A stretch of DNA of 64,000 bases from positions 81,841,941-81,905,940 of the forward strand of contig CM036753.1 in assembly GCA_020796225.1 (NCBI GenBank), given 5' to 3'. Made by a program: the position numbers and the translations under genes. Under the pieces are notes generated by a model, which was given only the letters and a program-made list of their open reading frames with translations, was not told the DNA's origin and searched no databases. The DNA comes from Arion vulgaris. Taxonomy: Eukaryota; Mollusca; Gastropoda; Stylommatophora; Arionidae. Below, in pieces: positions 39,560 to 49,970 of this stretch. Positions within the stretch are counted from its first letter, which is position 1, and every line of letters begins with the position of its first letter.

Positions 39560-40455
39560 ATCGCCAAACCGACGCCAAGATGCCAAGATCATGAGCTCTT
39601 AAATATCTTTAAAATTCTATCATAACTCAATTATTTCATTATATCTCCCCAATGTTTTATTCATCAAATTGTTCAGAAACGAGAGACATGTCGTCTTTTT
39701 GTCTTTCTATAGTGTCTACACATAGAAATGGTATGCAAAATGTGAACTAATAAAAATCAATATTTTAGAGATAAGAATATTCATATCTTCTCTCGTCCAA
39801 ATGCAGTAGCTGGTGGTATGAATTATCATAACTCTTCACACATTTAAGCAGTTAACAGATTTGTTTTTTATGTTGATAAGATATAGATTCAGACCACACG
39901 GTATGCCTCAATAAATAATAGGAATCACTTCTTCTCTTCCACCATTGACTTCTTTATAGAAGTGTTGGGGTGGAAGTGTAGTGATCTTATGTGTGCTTGT
40001 TTTAAGACACTTTGTAAGATGATATTAATTTTCGTACGGCTGTTCTTGATGTTTTGCTTTGATGGCCGGCCATTTGCTTTGTATACATTGATCCGATACA
40101 ATGGATACAACGCAAAAAGCCGGCCACACAAAAGATGGACCTCAGAGATAACAGAGACAAAGAAAGATACTATTTATGAAGCGCACACAAAACCCCGTTC
40201 TAGAAATATCTTATTATCCTGACGCTGTGAGGCAAAACAGGATTAGAGAACAGAAAAAAAAGAAAGTTCTTGATCCCGTCGCTCCATCTTTTGCGTTGTC
40301 TTCCTCTTGCTTTGTACCCGTTATACTTTTCCTGTGTGGCTCTCTGTATAATATGAACAATAGAATAATAATAATAATATCACTGTTTGTATTATGATTT
40401 CAGAATGCCATAAAGGATTAATAAAGGAAAATGTGATGTGTAAACATCGGAAGCT
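39560..40455. other. Unassigned sequence, includes an imperfect palindrome
   Basis: No gene is demonstrable; several 60-90-codon frames overlap on both strands. An imperfect inverted repeat with GGCCGGC/GCCGGCC ends lies at 40064-40125. Confidence 0.4.
40064..40125. repeat. Imperfect palindrome (hairpin-forming)
   Basis: The left arm GGCCGGCCATTTGCTTTGTA pairs with the right arm ending TACAACGCAAAAAGCCGGCC. Arms of about 30 bases have scattered mismatches and almost no loop. Confidence 0.6.
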
Positions 40456-40482
40456 CTATCATGTTTGATATCAGTTGAATTG

Positions 40483-40573
40483 ATGGAAATGACCTTCGAC
40501 CTACAACGTTTACATGTTTCTATGGTGATTGCAGTCATTTGTGTGTTTACCTTCCTGTTCTCTGCTGCCTTTG
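40483..40573 (+). CDS. Possible first coding exon encoding a secretory signal peptide
   Basis: From the ATG at 40483 the frame gives 30 residues: MEMTFDLQRLHVS then the hydrophobic core MVIAVICVFTFLFSAAF. That is the layout of a signal peptide: a short polar/basic start, about 14 hydrophobic residues and small residues (SAA) near the expected cleavage site. At 40573 the sequence is TTTG|GTAAGTATAG, a strong match to a metazoan 5' splice donor. Downstream repeat units each carry CTAAC and a CCACCTCCAG acceptor-like sequence; in the phase left by this exon the first unit would add a short VDTSNITSQPVTT-type stretch before a stop. An upstream in-frame TTG at 40465 is not a likely start. Chance is possible and no second exon is proven. 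Confidence 0.3.
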
Positions 40574-41686
40574 GTAAGTATAGTTTATTGAATAGTTGTA
40601 GAAACTTCAAACATAACATCCCAGCCAGTCACGAGAGTCGGTCATATCTTTTGTTTAACTAACTCTATCACACCGTAATTGTTTCCACCTCCAGATGTAG
40701 ACACTTCAAATATAACATCCCAACCAGTGACGACAGTCGGTCACATCTTATGTATAACTAACTCTTTCACACCGTAATTGTTTCCACCTCCAGATGTAGA
40801 CACTTCAAACATAACATCCCAACCAGTCACGACAGTCGGTCACATCTTATGTATAACTAACTCTTTCACACCGTAATTGTTTCCACCTCCAGATGTAGAC
40901 ACTTCAAATATAACATCCCAACCAGTCACGACAGTCGGTCACATCTTATGTATAACTAACTCTTTCACACCGTAATTGTTTCCATCTCCAGATGTAGACA
41001 CTTCAAATATAACATCCCAACCAGTCACGAAGTCGGTCATATCTTTGTTTAACTAACTCTATCACACCGTAATTGTTTCCACCTCCAGATGTAGACACTT
41101 CAAATATAACATCCCAACCAGTGACGACAGTCGGTCACATCTTATGTATAACTAACTCTTTCACACCGTAATTGTTTCCACCTCCAGATGTAGACACTTC
41201 AAACATAACATCACAAACCAGTCACGACAGTCGGTCACATCTTATGTATAACTAACTCTTTCACACCGTAATTGTTTCCACCTCCAGATGTAGACACTTC
41301 AAATATAACATCACAACCAGTCACGACAGTCGGTCACATCTTATGTATAACTAACTCTTTCACACCGTAATTGTTTCCACCTCCAGATGTAGACACTTCA
41401 AATATAACATCCCAACCAGTGACGACAGTCGGTCACATCTTATGTATAACTAACTCTATCACACCGTAATTGTTTCCACCTCCAGATGTAGACACTTCAA
41501 ACATAACATCCCAACCAGTCACGACAGTAGGTTATATCTTTTGTTTAACTAACTCTTTACCAAGGTAATTGTTTCCACCTCCAGATGTCGAAACTTTAAA
41601 CATAACATCCCAACTAGTCACGAGAATCGGTCACATCTTTTGTTTAACTAACTCTTTCACACCATAATTGTTTCCATCTCCAGATG
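40574..41686. repeat. 99-bp tandem array (about 11 copies) bearing acceptor-like sites
   Basis: The unit contains GTAGACACTTCAAATATAAC, ATCCCAACCAGTCACGACAG, TCGGTCACATCTTATGTATA and ACTAACTCTTTCACACCGTA, ending TTGTTTCCACCTCCAGAT. Copies are highly similar. Each unit includes ACTAACT (branch-site-like) about 35 bases before CCACCTCCAG (3'-splice-site-like). The array begins just after the donor-like site at 40574 and its last copy diverges past 41685. Confidence 0.95.
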
Positions 41687-41699
41687 CGTTTATATTGCA

Positions 41700-41786
41700 T
41701 GGTATACTAAATTAGCCAGTATATTGGCTTTGCGTTATATTACAAAATATTGCCAGCCGGTGTATCGGCTAAGAAGGATGAAGGGG
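41700..41786 (-). mobile_element. piggyBac-type MITE, partial second copy
   Basis: The minus strand begins after TTAA (41787-41790) with CCCCTTCATCCTTCTTAGCC, continues GATACACCGGCTGGCA and TAATATAACGCAAAGCCAAT. It matches the interior of 27448-27578. The other terminus is lost where the 99-bp array ends. Confidence 0.6.
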
Positions 41787-41811
41787 TTAAACTAAAGGAT
41801 CTAAGGGCGAA

Positions 41812-42038
41812 GGATTGACTTTATTGCACCGAATTTCCAGGTATGATTCGTACCTGTCGACACAAATGGCATGCTACCTGTCGAGGGTGTTTCACAAAGC
41901 ATGCGCTCCGTAGCTCCAAGAACAACCCTAGGGAACTCATGAAAAATTGCACATGAGACTCGGTCCGGATCCGAAACCACAACCATCCGAACGACAAGAA
42001 AACGTCTTAATCACTTCACCATTGAGACATCCCCAATC
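41812..42038 (-). mobile_element. SINE family B, minus strand
   Basis: The plus strand shows GGATTGACTTTATTGCACCG, GGCATGCTACCTGTCGAGGG, ACAAAGCATGCGCTCCGTAG, then a mutated B box (GGTTTCGGATCCGG on the minus strand) and head (GTGAAGTGATTAAG). Confidence 0.8.
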
Positions 42039-42039
42039 C

Positions 42040-42300
42040 TCTCCATAAACTTGATTAATCTTTGCATAATATATTTAGTACTGTCTGTATTCTCTCCAAT
42101 GATATTTCTGCGCATTTTTTCTTGTTGACATGACATATTTTACCAGACATAAATATTCACGTATAATGTTGTTAGTTTTTTTTTACAAATAGTTTTGACA
42201 ATTGATATGTCCGAGATTGTAAATTAATCGCACACTCAAATTTAATACCATAATTTTGTTTATGGGAAATGACAAATACAAAAGAAAACTACATTTTATA
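42040..42300. other. Unassigned AT-rich sequence
   Basis: Nothing recognised. Confidence 0.4.
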
Positions 42301-42308
42301 CACTATAT

Positions 42309-42875
42309 CAGCGCTTTCCAACGCGTCACCGCAGTCGCCATGGCGCCTATGTGATACGTCCCTAGCGCCCTATTTATTTCGCTGGCTTTAACGTTAATCG
42401 GAATTTCAAGAACAAAAAAATGTTGTTTCTGAATAATACAGTGATTCAGATTTTTGTTAGCACAATATGTTTTGCTTTTTTCCTGATCCTGAAGCATTTG
42501 AGCTATCACCTCTTCGGATCGGTGCCATGGACGTCGTAGCCCTTCGGTTCGGTGCCACAAACACCGTAAATCTGGAGAACCTGTGGCTTCTCTGCCAGCG
42601 CGCGGAATTGAACCCGCAATCACAGGAAGCTTCTCACCGTCATCCAACGCGCTACGAACACGCTGGGCTAGACGGGCACAATATTTTTTTTAAAACTTCA
42701 ATTTGCAGTCAGGATTAAGTTTTTATTTGTTCTTATTGGTTGTATTCATATTATTAATATTATGTTACTATTATTATTAATAATAGTAATATTACTGCAA
42801 TAGTCACATGGCGCCCGCGCCTCCCTTGTTGTTAGCCAGGTGCGCCCCAATTAATAAAAACTTTGGAAAGCACTG
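42309..42875. mobile_element. hAT-type non-autonomous element (567 bp) containing a SINE
   Basis: Ends CAGCGCTTTCCAACG and (inverted) CTTTGGAAAGCACTG are imperfect inverted repeats. GGCGCC-rich segments lie just inside both ends (CCATGGCGCCTATGTGA and TCACATGGCGCCCGCGC). Flanks are CACTATAT (42301-42308) and CACTACAG (42876-42883), six of eight matching, fitting an old 8-bp target duplication. SINE family F is nested at 42478-42685. No transposase present. Confidence 0.7.
42478..42685 (-). mobile_element. SINE family F nested in the hAT-type element
   Basis: Minus-strand head GTGCCCGTCTAGCCCAGCGT and B box GCGGGTTCAATTCCGCG. Body CCGAACCGAAGGGCTACGAC. A-rich 3' end (plus strand GCTTTTTTCCTGATCC). 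Aligns with 5518-5715. Confidence 0.85.
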
Positions 42876-42981
42876 CACTACAGTTTCAAATTAAAGCCCT
42901 CTATCCCTCTCTCTCTCTTTCTCTCTCTCTCTGATCTCAAAGCACTTAGCTAAAATTAAGTTTTCTATATCTAATCTTGAG

Positions 42982-43208
42982 CGTTTGTAGCTCAAGCGGT
43001 AGTGAGCTCGAGCGTACCTGGTTCAATCCCACGGTGGTAAGTTTGGAAGCAAATTAGTTTCCGAGAGATTTTTACAAAAAGGTAAAAATAGACCTCGCCG
43101 TTCAGAAAGCAATGACAAACTACTGAACGTATAAGTGGTGCCTAGAAAATCAAGCACGTTTACTGAAGTTGATGGCTACGTCCTTTATTAGGATATGCCA
43201 AGATTTTC
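42982..43208 (+). mobile_element. SINE family D, tRNA-headed
   Basis: Head TTGTAGCTCAAGCGGTAGTG and B box CCTGGTTCAATCCCACGG. Body AAAGCAATGACAAACTACTG, GTATAAGTGGTGCCTAGAAA; 3' end TGATGGCTACGTCCTTTA and ATATGCCAAGATTTTCATTT. Confidence 0.9.
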
Positions 43209-43214
43209 ATTTTT

Positions 43215-43620
43215 CATATCTAATCACAACGCAAAAGATAAATTTAAGCTCTCTCTCGCTATGTTCCTAAAGCGCATAGTTAAACTGAAATTCTTGACGA
43301 CAAAACCATTGTTTCTTTGTTTTGTTTTTTTTATGTAGAGGAGCAAAGTCTCTTTATGCCGAGACACGCCTTTTTCAACCTAAGTACGAACTTTGTTTTG
43401 GTTATATCAGATTGTGAAGGCCAATAAACTTGAAAAATTAACTGTAAGAATTAACTCCTTTCAGACAATTCAATAGTTAGAAATTAAGTTCGTGTTTTAT
43501 ATCTGCTGTCCGCTATGACTTGCAATTCTCCTTCTTGTCTACGACTCATTCCTTCATTTAAGTAGCATGTCCTATTCATAACTTCGTTCGTACTGCCGTT
43601 TTATAAATCTCTATATTGTG
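43215..43620. other. Unassigned sequence
   Basis: No gene or repeat recognised. Confidence 0.4.
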
Positions 43621-43625
43621 TAGAG

Positions 43626-43791
43626 GGAATGGTTCCTGGAAGAAAAATGAGAGAAAGACCTAGAAGACTATGGGTGCAAGATGTCATTGACGATCTGAGA
43701 ATGACTGCTGTTGACGCAGGTCAACTTGCACAGAACAGAGTTTTTCAGAGCTGCTGTCATGGGAGCCAAGTTCCGAAAGGGACAAACTACT

Positions 43792-43849
<58 letters not shown>

Positions 43850-43852
43850 AGT
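43626..43852 (+). pseudogene. LINE ORF2 tail (family N) ending in (ATG)n
   Basis: The frame gives GMVPGRKMRERPRRLWVQDV, DDLRMTAVDAGQLAQNR then SQVPKGTNY and a Met run from (ATG)n at 43792-43850. The pattern matches 'G....RgRPrrrW.qDv.ddL.mtaaeAgrLa.dR..fR...rgA'. Same family ending as 4714-5136. Confidence 0.75.
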
Positions 43853-43854
43853 GT

Positions 43855-44705
43855 GTGCAAAGTGTTCAACATTTTATAAATATATTTACAATTCGTCCAT
43901 CACATCTCACATCAATCTTCTTCTTGACTTTTCTTTCTTTCTCTGTTTTGTTATAACCATTTTCCATTATTGTCTTTCCAGAGATTTCAATGATGTTACG
44001 TGTTCGCTATAACCAACCCGCCTTCAATGTTTAGTTGTTGCTGTGTTATGGGTTTATTTGCTCTTTCCTTGTCTATTATTTTATTATGCCAACCATTTAA
44101 GATACTAAGGTGACGTCAAAAACCGTCAGCAAGATGCCTTCATGAATGACGTAATTAAGCTACAATATCAAGAATACGCACCGTTCCAAATCTGCACTAT
44201 ACGATTACAAAGCTCATATATTTGTTGTGGGTTATTATCTACTACTAATTTGTTTCGGTTTCCCTTGTTTAGTGCGTGGCGGTCAAAATTCAAAGTCACA
44301 TAAACCCCCAGTGGCCAGTTTCAATTGTGGTTTACTAAATATATGAGGCACACTAGAATCGATTTGGTCAGAGCACTAGTTGTACAAACAAACTGACAAT
44401 GAATTCGTTCAGTTGGGTGTAGTTGTGTTTATTAACGCAATAGAGAAACCGATCATTCCCAATTTGAATATCCGTTGGCAATTGTTCTAATTATTTTACG
44501 CATGACGGTATTCGAAGGATTAGAGAACATGTTACAACATTGACTCACTACGAGGCTTTGTCTATGACCGTGACAGCAACAGATTAGTGTTTTCCCAACC
44601 AACAGAGTTGTAAGACTTAGAAATAAAACCTTATTACTGTAACTGTCTTACGCAAAATTCCTTCTTCCTCTCCATTTATATTTATCTCCAGAATATAATA
44701 ACAAC
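43855..44705. other. Unassigned sequence
   Basis: About 850 bases without a recognisable gene or repeat. Confidence 0.4.
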
Positions 44706-44706
44706 T

Positions 44707-44708
<2 letters not shown>

Positions 44709-44751
<43 letters not shown>

Positions 44752-44772
44752 TTCTTTCTGTCTCTCTCTGTG
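44709..44772. repeat. (TC)n microsatellite
   Basis: Nearly uninterrupted CT run followed by a few imperfect units. Confidence 0.95.
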
Positions 44773-44879
44773 ATCTCAGGGCAACATCACAAACTGAGCT
44801 ATCTCTCTCCCTGATTTAAAAGCAGGTATATTTATATACATATATTTATGCGTTTTGGGTTTTTTTTTAATTGTCTGAT

Positions 44880-45200
44880 GGGAAGTTAAGTTGACAATTA
44901 ATATCGACGGAGGTCTGGCCCCTAGACTTGTGATATTGGGCCCACCGCTAAGTGGGTTTACTCTGATAACCAAGAACCAGACTCCCAGCTATGGTTAAAA
45001 CGTCGCACTGCCTTGTAGGAGCCTCAGGAGAAGCAAAGGCTTGCAGAGTAAGCTCAAGCAGAAAATCAGAAGTGTATCCCTTAAGGTGGGCAGGCATCAT
45101 GTGATCCTGCAACAAAACTGATACCAGAAGTCATGCTTGCACTCCTCTGGAATCTATCAACGAAGTCGCAGGGGGGTAGTTGATGCTTCAGCATTTCAGC
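44880..45200. other. G+C-richer segment, possibly old LINE sequence
   Basis: More GC than its surroundings. It contains CTTGTAGGAGCCTCAGGAGA and AGCAAAGGC, a wording I associate loosely with LINE 5' regions in molluscs. No second copy lies in the window. Confidence 0.25.
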
Positions 45201-45209
45201 TCGAATATC

Positions 45210-45345
45210 AAAAATCGTGGCATATCCTTTACAGCACGTAGTCATCAACCACAGTAAACGAGTCGTTGATTTTCTAGACACCACTTATACGTTCAGTAAT
45301 TTGTCATTGTTTCTGAACGGTGAGGTCTATTTTTACCCTTCGCCA
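45210..45345 (-). mobile_element. SINE family D, 3' body
   Basis: The plus strand shows AAAATCGTGGCATATCCTTT, GTAGTCATCAACCACAGTAA, GATTTTCTAGACACCACTTA and TTCTGAACGGTGAGGTCTAT, the reverse of the family D body. The head is absent. Confidence 0.8.
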
Positions 45346-45955
45346 CCACGTTCATTCCAGCTACTTCATAAAAATGTACATGCGTCACAAACATGCGTCA
45401 CAGACATGCGTCACAGAGAAAGAATAGGCCGTTACAGCCACAGTAGACGGGACGGTGTGATTCAGCACCCAACAAACTATGTGACGCGAAACCTCTTGTC
45501 TCCGAAGACAAAGAGGCCAATGATGATGAAATATTTATATATGTGTGTATATATGTGTATGGGTGTAAAGTTTAAGCAGACGATTCTTGTATGCACATAT
45601 TTTATACACATATATTTACTCTAACAACCTTTTTATCTCTTTCTCCATCATCCATTTCTCAATATCCGCCCATGTCTCGTCCAGCCTCACTTTCTAATGC
45701 TAATTACTCAACCATCTTCTATCGCCTGTTTGCCCTCGTAGGTTGCTCATTATCTATGAGAGAACTTTCTCTTCATCATATTATCTCTCTCTCTCTCCCT
45801 ATCTCTTACTGACACTATAATTAGTACCCTCAGTTTCTATATTTATGTTAGTATCTTCTTCCTAGTTCCAAATATATAGCCTCATGTCCTTGATAAATCG
45901 ATTTTAATCAAATTAATTTTGGACAAGGATTATGGTTTTGTCTTTCGAACATTGG
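45346..45955. other. Unassigned sequence
   Basis: Three ATGCGTCACA copies near 45380-45415 are the only local structure noted. Confidence 0.4.
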
Positions 45956-45957
45956 AG

Positions 45958-46240
45958 AGCCGCGGTAGCGTAGTTGTTAGTGAACTCGCTTCTCAAGGCT
46001 GGTGGTCTGGGTTCAACTCCCGCAGTGGAGTGGGCGTGGAATTTTTCCCGACCGCGACGGCTCTCAGGTCGACCCAGCCTCAACTGGGTACCAGACATGC
46101 TCAGGGAAAGTAAAGGCGGCCGGCGTGATGCTGACCACATCACCCATCGTGTGCCGACGGTCAATGAAAAATACAGGCCTAACACTGTATTGCCCCATAT
46201 ACCACGAGGTATGAAAGGGTTCCGTTACTTACTTACTTTC
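45958..46240 (+). mobile_element. SINE family E, best-preserved copy
   Basis: Head AGCCGCGGTAGCGTAGTTGT (A box region) and CTGGGTTCAACTCCCGCAG (B box). Body CAGCCTCAACTGGGTACCAG, GACCACATCACCCATCGTGT, GCCGACGGTCAATGAAAAAT. 3' end TATACCACGAGGTATGAAAG then TTACTTACTTACTT. ORFs inside are incidental. Confidence 0.9.
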
Positions 46241-46244
46241 GAAC

Positions 46245-46605
46245 ATTGCATACATTCTCAGTTAAGCTTTCATAACTGTATATAGCATGTCCGAGACGAC
46301 AATACAACAATATGTTTCGTTGCATTTATATTGTCTGGATGCTACAACAACATACTCGTAATATTATGGAACTTCTCGTACATCAGACCACTCACGTCAC
46401 GTGATTCTTACATATTAGTGTTGTTAGATAAAGATGAATTTATATTTTTTTAAATAGTAAATGCGAAAACAAAGTTATGTAGAGAGAGAAAATAAATGTA
46501 ACGCTAATGAATATCAGCATTATTAATACTTTTCATCGACAAATAATCATCGACTTTTAGAACTGTGTAAAATTGCAATAAAGTTTACAGTGTTCTATTA
46601 AATAT
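46245..46605. other. Unassigned AT-rich sequence
   Basis: Nothing recognised. Confidence 0.4.
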
Positions 46606-46609
46606 ATAG

Positions 46610-46760
46610 CAATTGACGAAACACGTGAAAACAAAGTACTGTAGTTTTAGAAAATACAAAAACAGTAATATACACAGCAACGTTTCGACCAAAAGGCCTT
46701 TATCAGCAAAGGATACAACAGAAATGAAGAAATTCACTTCTTACACGGCACAGAATATAT
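46610..46760 (-). mobile_element. Penelope-like element 3' end, minus strand
   Basis: The minus strand reads TTTCTGTTGTATCCTTTGCT, GATAAAGGCCTTTTGGTCGA, AACGTTGCTGTGTATATTAC and ACTACAGTACTTTGTTTTCA, matching the 3' region at 24684-24790 and the plus-strand copy at 47085-47170. Includes the hammerhead-like motif at 46677-46707 (CTGATAA core; G8 replaced by A). Confidence 0.7.
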
Positions 46761-46765
46761 AAAAT

Positions 46766-46819
46766 ATGACAATAAATTCATAACGGCTCTAAAATTCCGT
46801 ATTATGAATTTATTGTCAT
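46766..46819. repeat. Perfect 18-bp inverted repeat
   Basis: ATGACAATAAATTCATAA (46766-46783) and its exact complement TTATGAATTTATTGTCAT (46802-46819) with an 18-base spacer. It lies between two inverted Penelope tails. Confidence 0.9.
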
Positions 46820-46849
46820 GATGTATATGTATATATGGCGATGATTTTA

Positions 46850-47050
46850 TATGATGATATGCATGATGTATATGTTATATGATGATGTATATGTTATATG
46901 CATGATGATATGTTATATGCATGATGTATATGTTATATGCATGATGTATATGTTATATGCATGATGTATATGTTATATGCATGATGTATATGTTATATGC
47001 ATGATGTATATGTTATATGCATGATGTATGTGTTATATGCATGATGTATT
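46850..47050. repeat. 20-bp tandem array
   Basis: About ten copies of ATGATGTATATGTTATATGC. Confidence 0.95.
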
Positions 47051-47084
47051 GTTATATGAAGATGTGTTAAGCAGCTGTGAATTT

Positions 47085-47157
47085 TTTACTTCTGTTGTAT
47101 ACTTTCTTGATAAAGACCTTTTGGTCGAAACGTTGCTTGTATTGTTATTGTTTATGT
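47085..47157 (+). mobile_element. Penelope-like element 3' end, plus strand
   Basis: TTTTACTTCTGTTGTATACT, CTTGATAAAGACC, loop, GGTCGAAACGTTGC, then TTGTATTGTTATTGTTTATG. It is the inverted partner of 46610-46760. Confidence 0.65.
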
Positions 47158-47330
47158 ATTTTGCTCTTCTCGATTTTGAACTGCCATGGGTTCTTTTAAG
47201 TGCTCAAATTGAACATCGGACCTACGTTTTATCGTCTGTCTCCGATAGGACTAGGAACTCGATCTCACATACACTGAGATTAGAGATCTCTAGAAAAATA
47301 TCCAGCTGGCTGTTATAGGTCATTTATCTA
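47158..47330 (+). repeat. Dispersed repeat family C
   Basis: GCTCTTCTCGATTTTGAACT, AGTGCTCAAATTGAACATCG and ATAGGACTAGGAACTCGATC align with 11094-11265. Confidence 0.7.
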
Positions 47331-47463
47331 ACAATACTAGAATTCAAGGCTCATGTGACGTGAGGGGTCTGATTTCCAGAATGTCCACTTGATCCTTCTA
47401 CAACAATTATTTTGAAATGTCTCCAGTTTGTGTAAGATAGTGAGGGTCATTTTCTAGCACTCA

Positions 47464-47650
47464 TTATTCTATAACAACAGTCACATGACACGTGCTTCTA
47501 TATATTTTAAGTTTTGTTTTAAACGATAATACTTTTGCTTTCCAGATTTTATTGAGCATGGCAAAATATTTACTTAATTTCTTGATTTTTCCAATAAAGT
47601 TTATCTGTCGTGTTTGTATTTTAAACGAGTTCAATACAATGACTTTCAAA
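47464..47650 (-). pseudogene. Possible LINE RT C-terminal fragment
   Basis: The minus-strand frame contains KIKKLSKYFAMLNKIWKAK, LSFKTKLKIYRSTCHVTVV, resembling the 'RI.kA...f..L.kiWk...ls.ktKlriykt.v..vLLYGcE' region of LINEs. No other part of the element is preserved nearby. Confidence 0.45.
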
Positions 47651-47659
47651 CATCAATTT

Positions 47660-48540
47660 ATAAGTAAAACATCACATTCAGCCACAGAAACAAGAAACCA
47701 AAAGTGACATAAATGTTTCCCAAATCGAACAATGAAGAAAGTTTGTTATAAAACAGTTGCCCAAACTGAAGACATATTTACATTTTGTCACCGAAGTTGC
47801 CTTCAAATTCATTTATGTTTATTTTATTTTTTTAAGATGTAACTTTTCTGACGGTAAACAGTGTTCAGAATTTTTCAATTTTGCAAAAAAAAAACTGAAA
47901 ATAGATCTCTGAAGTTTTTTTACAATTTTGTACAAAAGTAAACTTTAGATAACACTGATAATTATTTTATGGCTGCACAGATCTCACAAGGGGTGTAATA
48001 TCAGCTACATCAATGTTTCATTCTTTGAAGACAAATTATATTAACGGAATCTTCAGCTAAAGCACTCCATTAAATGAAAACATAGAGATAATTTCAACAT
48101 ATCTGTAACAACATTTGAATCAGATAATTGTTTTCTTTATATTGAAGAGTGAAACAACTTACGGAACTCATTGTAGACCAAATACCACACTACGTGGCTT
48201 TGGGTTGGACGTTTTTACCAGGAGCTACACTAAAATGCGCTTTTATTTTGAAAAATAAATGGCTTGTAAAAATATGGCTTTTGCACTGGTCCACTACGAG
48301 TTAATAAGCACGATAAGTGAATAAAGGTTTAACTTTCTGACGATTTTTTCGATTGAAAACTAAGTTATAAAATCTATTCAAGTCTTCAGTATAAAAGTCA
48401 TTGAATACCTTGCTAGCCTCAAGAACATATAACCAACTATGTAAACAGTATATGAATACCTCGACGCAGACAGCTTGCAATGATAGAAATAAAAGCCGTG
48501 CTTATAAGATTTTAATGAAGTGAATATGACATAAAGTGAA
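47660..48540. other. Unassigned AT-rich sequence
   Basis: About 900 bases with no gene or repeat recognised. Confidence 0.45.
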
Positions 48541-48562
48541 CCATTAATTGGTACCCATTACG

Positions 48563-48850
48563 TGTGTATATATGATTGTATGATTGCTAATGATATGTAT
48601 GATTGTATGATTGCGTGAACGTGATGATTGTATGATTGTAGATTGCGACGTGTGTGTATGATTGTATGATTGCGTGAACGTGATGATTGTATGATTGTAT
48701 GATTGCGTGAACGTGATGATTGTATGATTGTATGATTGCGTGAACGTGATGATTGTATGATTGTATGATTGCGTGAACGTGATGATTGTATGATTGCGTG
48801 AACGTGATGATGTAGATTGTATGATTGCGTTAACGAGATTCTTTTGATTC
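48563..48850. repeat. 33-bp tandem array
   Basis: The unit contains GTGAACGTGATGATTGTATG then ATTGTATGATTGC, with two damaged copies. Confidence 0.9.
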
Positions 48851-48894
48851 TGAACGATATAAATTATGATTGCATGAACGTATATTGTATATTT

Positions 48895-49080
48895 ACACAT
48901 GCTACAAACACATACATACTACACACACAAACGCACATACAAACGAGCACAAAAGCACACAACCATACAACAAAAACATACACACACAATAAACACACAA
49001 ACGCATCAATCACACACACAAACACACAAACACACATACAACATACACACACATATACTTACAAACACACACGCATATAA
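48895..49080. repeat. CA-rich low-complexity tract
   Basis: Interrupted ACAC/ACAA repeats. Short His/Thr-rich or Cys/Val-rich ORFs are artefacts. Confidence 0.9.
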
Positions 49081-49084
49081 TATA

Positions 49085-49915
49085 GCTTGCGGCGGTAGTG
49101 TCAAAAGAAAATGGATAGAATGACAGTGATTTCATAAATGTTTTTAAAGGACAACACTTTATTAAACAATGTTAATTTCTGGTATGCATTACTTAGCTAT
49201 TTATCTTCTTCTTCTTCTTCTCTTTCACCATTTACTTCTTTATAGAAGTATCTATTATCACTGACACTATCCTTCATATCAAGCATAAAATGAGAACTTT
49301 AAACAAACATTTCTAATGATATATCACACTGTTTGTTTCACATTTCTAGTGACCCATGTATTACATCACACTGCTTGAAAACCACTACATTGCTTTATAT
49401 TTGTCCGTTTTACGTAACTAATGTTATTGGTTTGTAGTGACCCTGTATTAGAAATTCGGCTTGCATAACACATCGTGTTTTCCTGTTTCTGTAACAGTTG
49501 CATGTCGTAGAGACATTTCTCGTACCTAAATACTAACATTTCACATACGAAATGATGTCAAATAATAAGTATTTGTTTACGGAATATATATATATGGTTA
49601 GCTCTAGTCAAAGAACTATAATTCGTGAATGACAGTTTCCTATGAGAACTCATATTTAAATTATATTTTAATAACAGTCTCTACTATTTGAGATTCACCG
49701 TAAGCAATTACCACCGTCTCCCATGTCAGAGACCCGTGTTCATTTCACGTTAAGGCCAGGGATTTTTTTTTCTGTTGTGGGCATAAATATAAATTCCTAA
49801 CCTGAACAGCTTCATGGCGACTTCACTAGCCATACTATGGGTCATTAAATTCTTCAGGCTTTCTTCCCTCCTCTCCTACACCGCCCTAAATAGCGGTACA
49901 ATAGTCAGTAACGAC
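49085..49915. other. Unassigned sequence
   Basis: No gene recognised. A CTTCTT run lies near 49206-49222. Confidence 0.4.
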
Positions 49916-49918
49916 AGT

Positions 49919-49970
49919 TTGTTTTTATTATCGTTTTTATTATCGTTTTTATTATCATTTTTATTATCGT
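49919..49970. repeat. 12-bp tandem repeat TTTTTATTATCG
   Basis: Four copies directly abutting the start of the 58-bp satellite. Confidence 0.9.

Noticed and set aside
43629..44012. 127-codon ORF with a poly-Met run
   Set aside because: The Met run is an (ATG)n microsatellite at a LINE end; the first half is LINE tail, the rest random.
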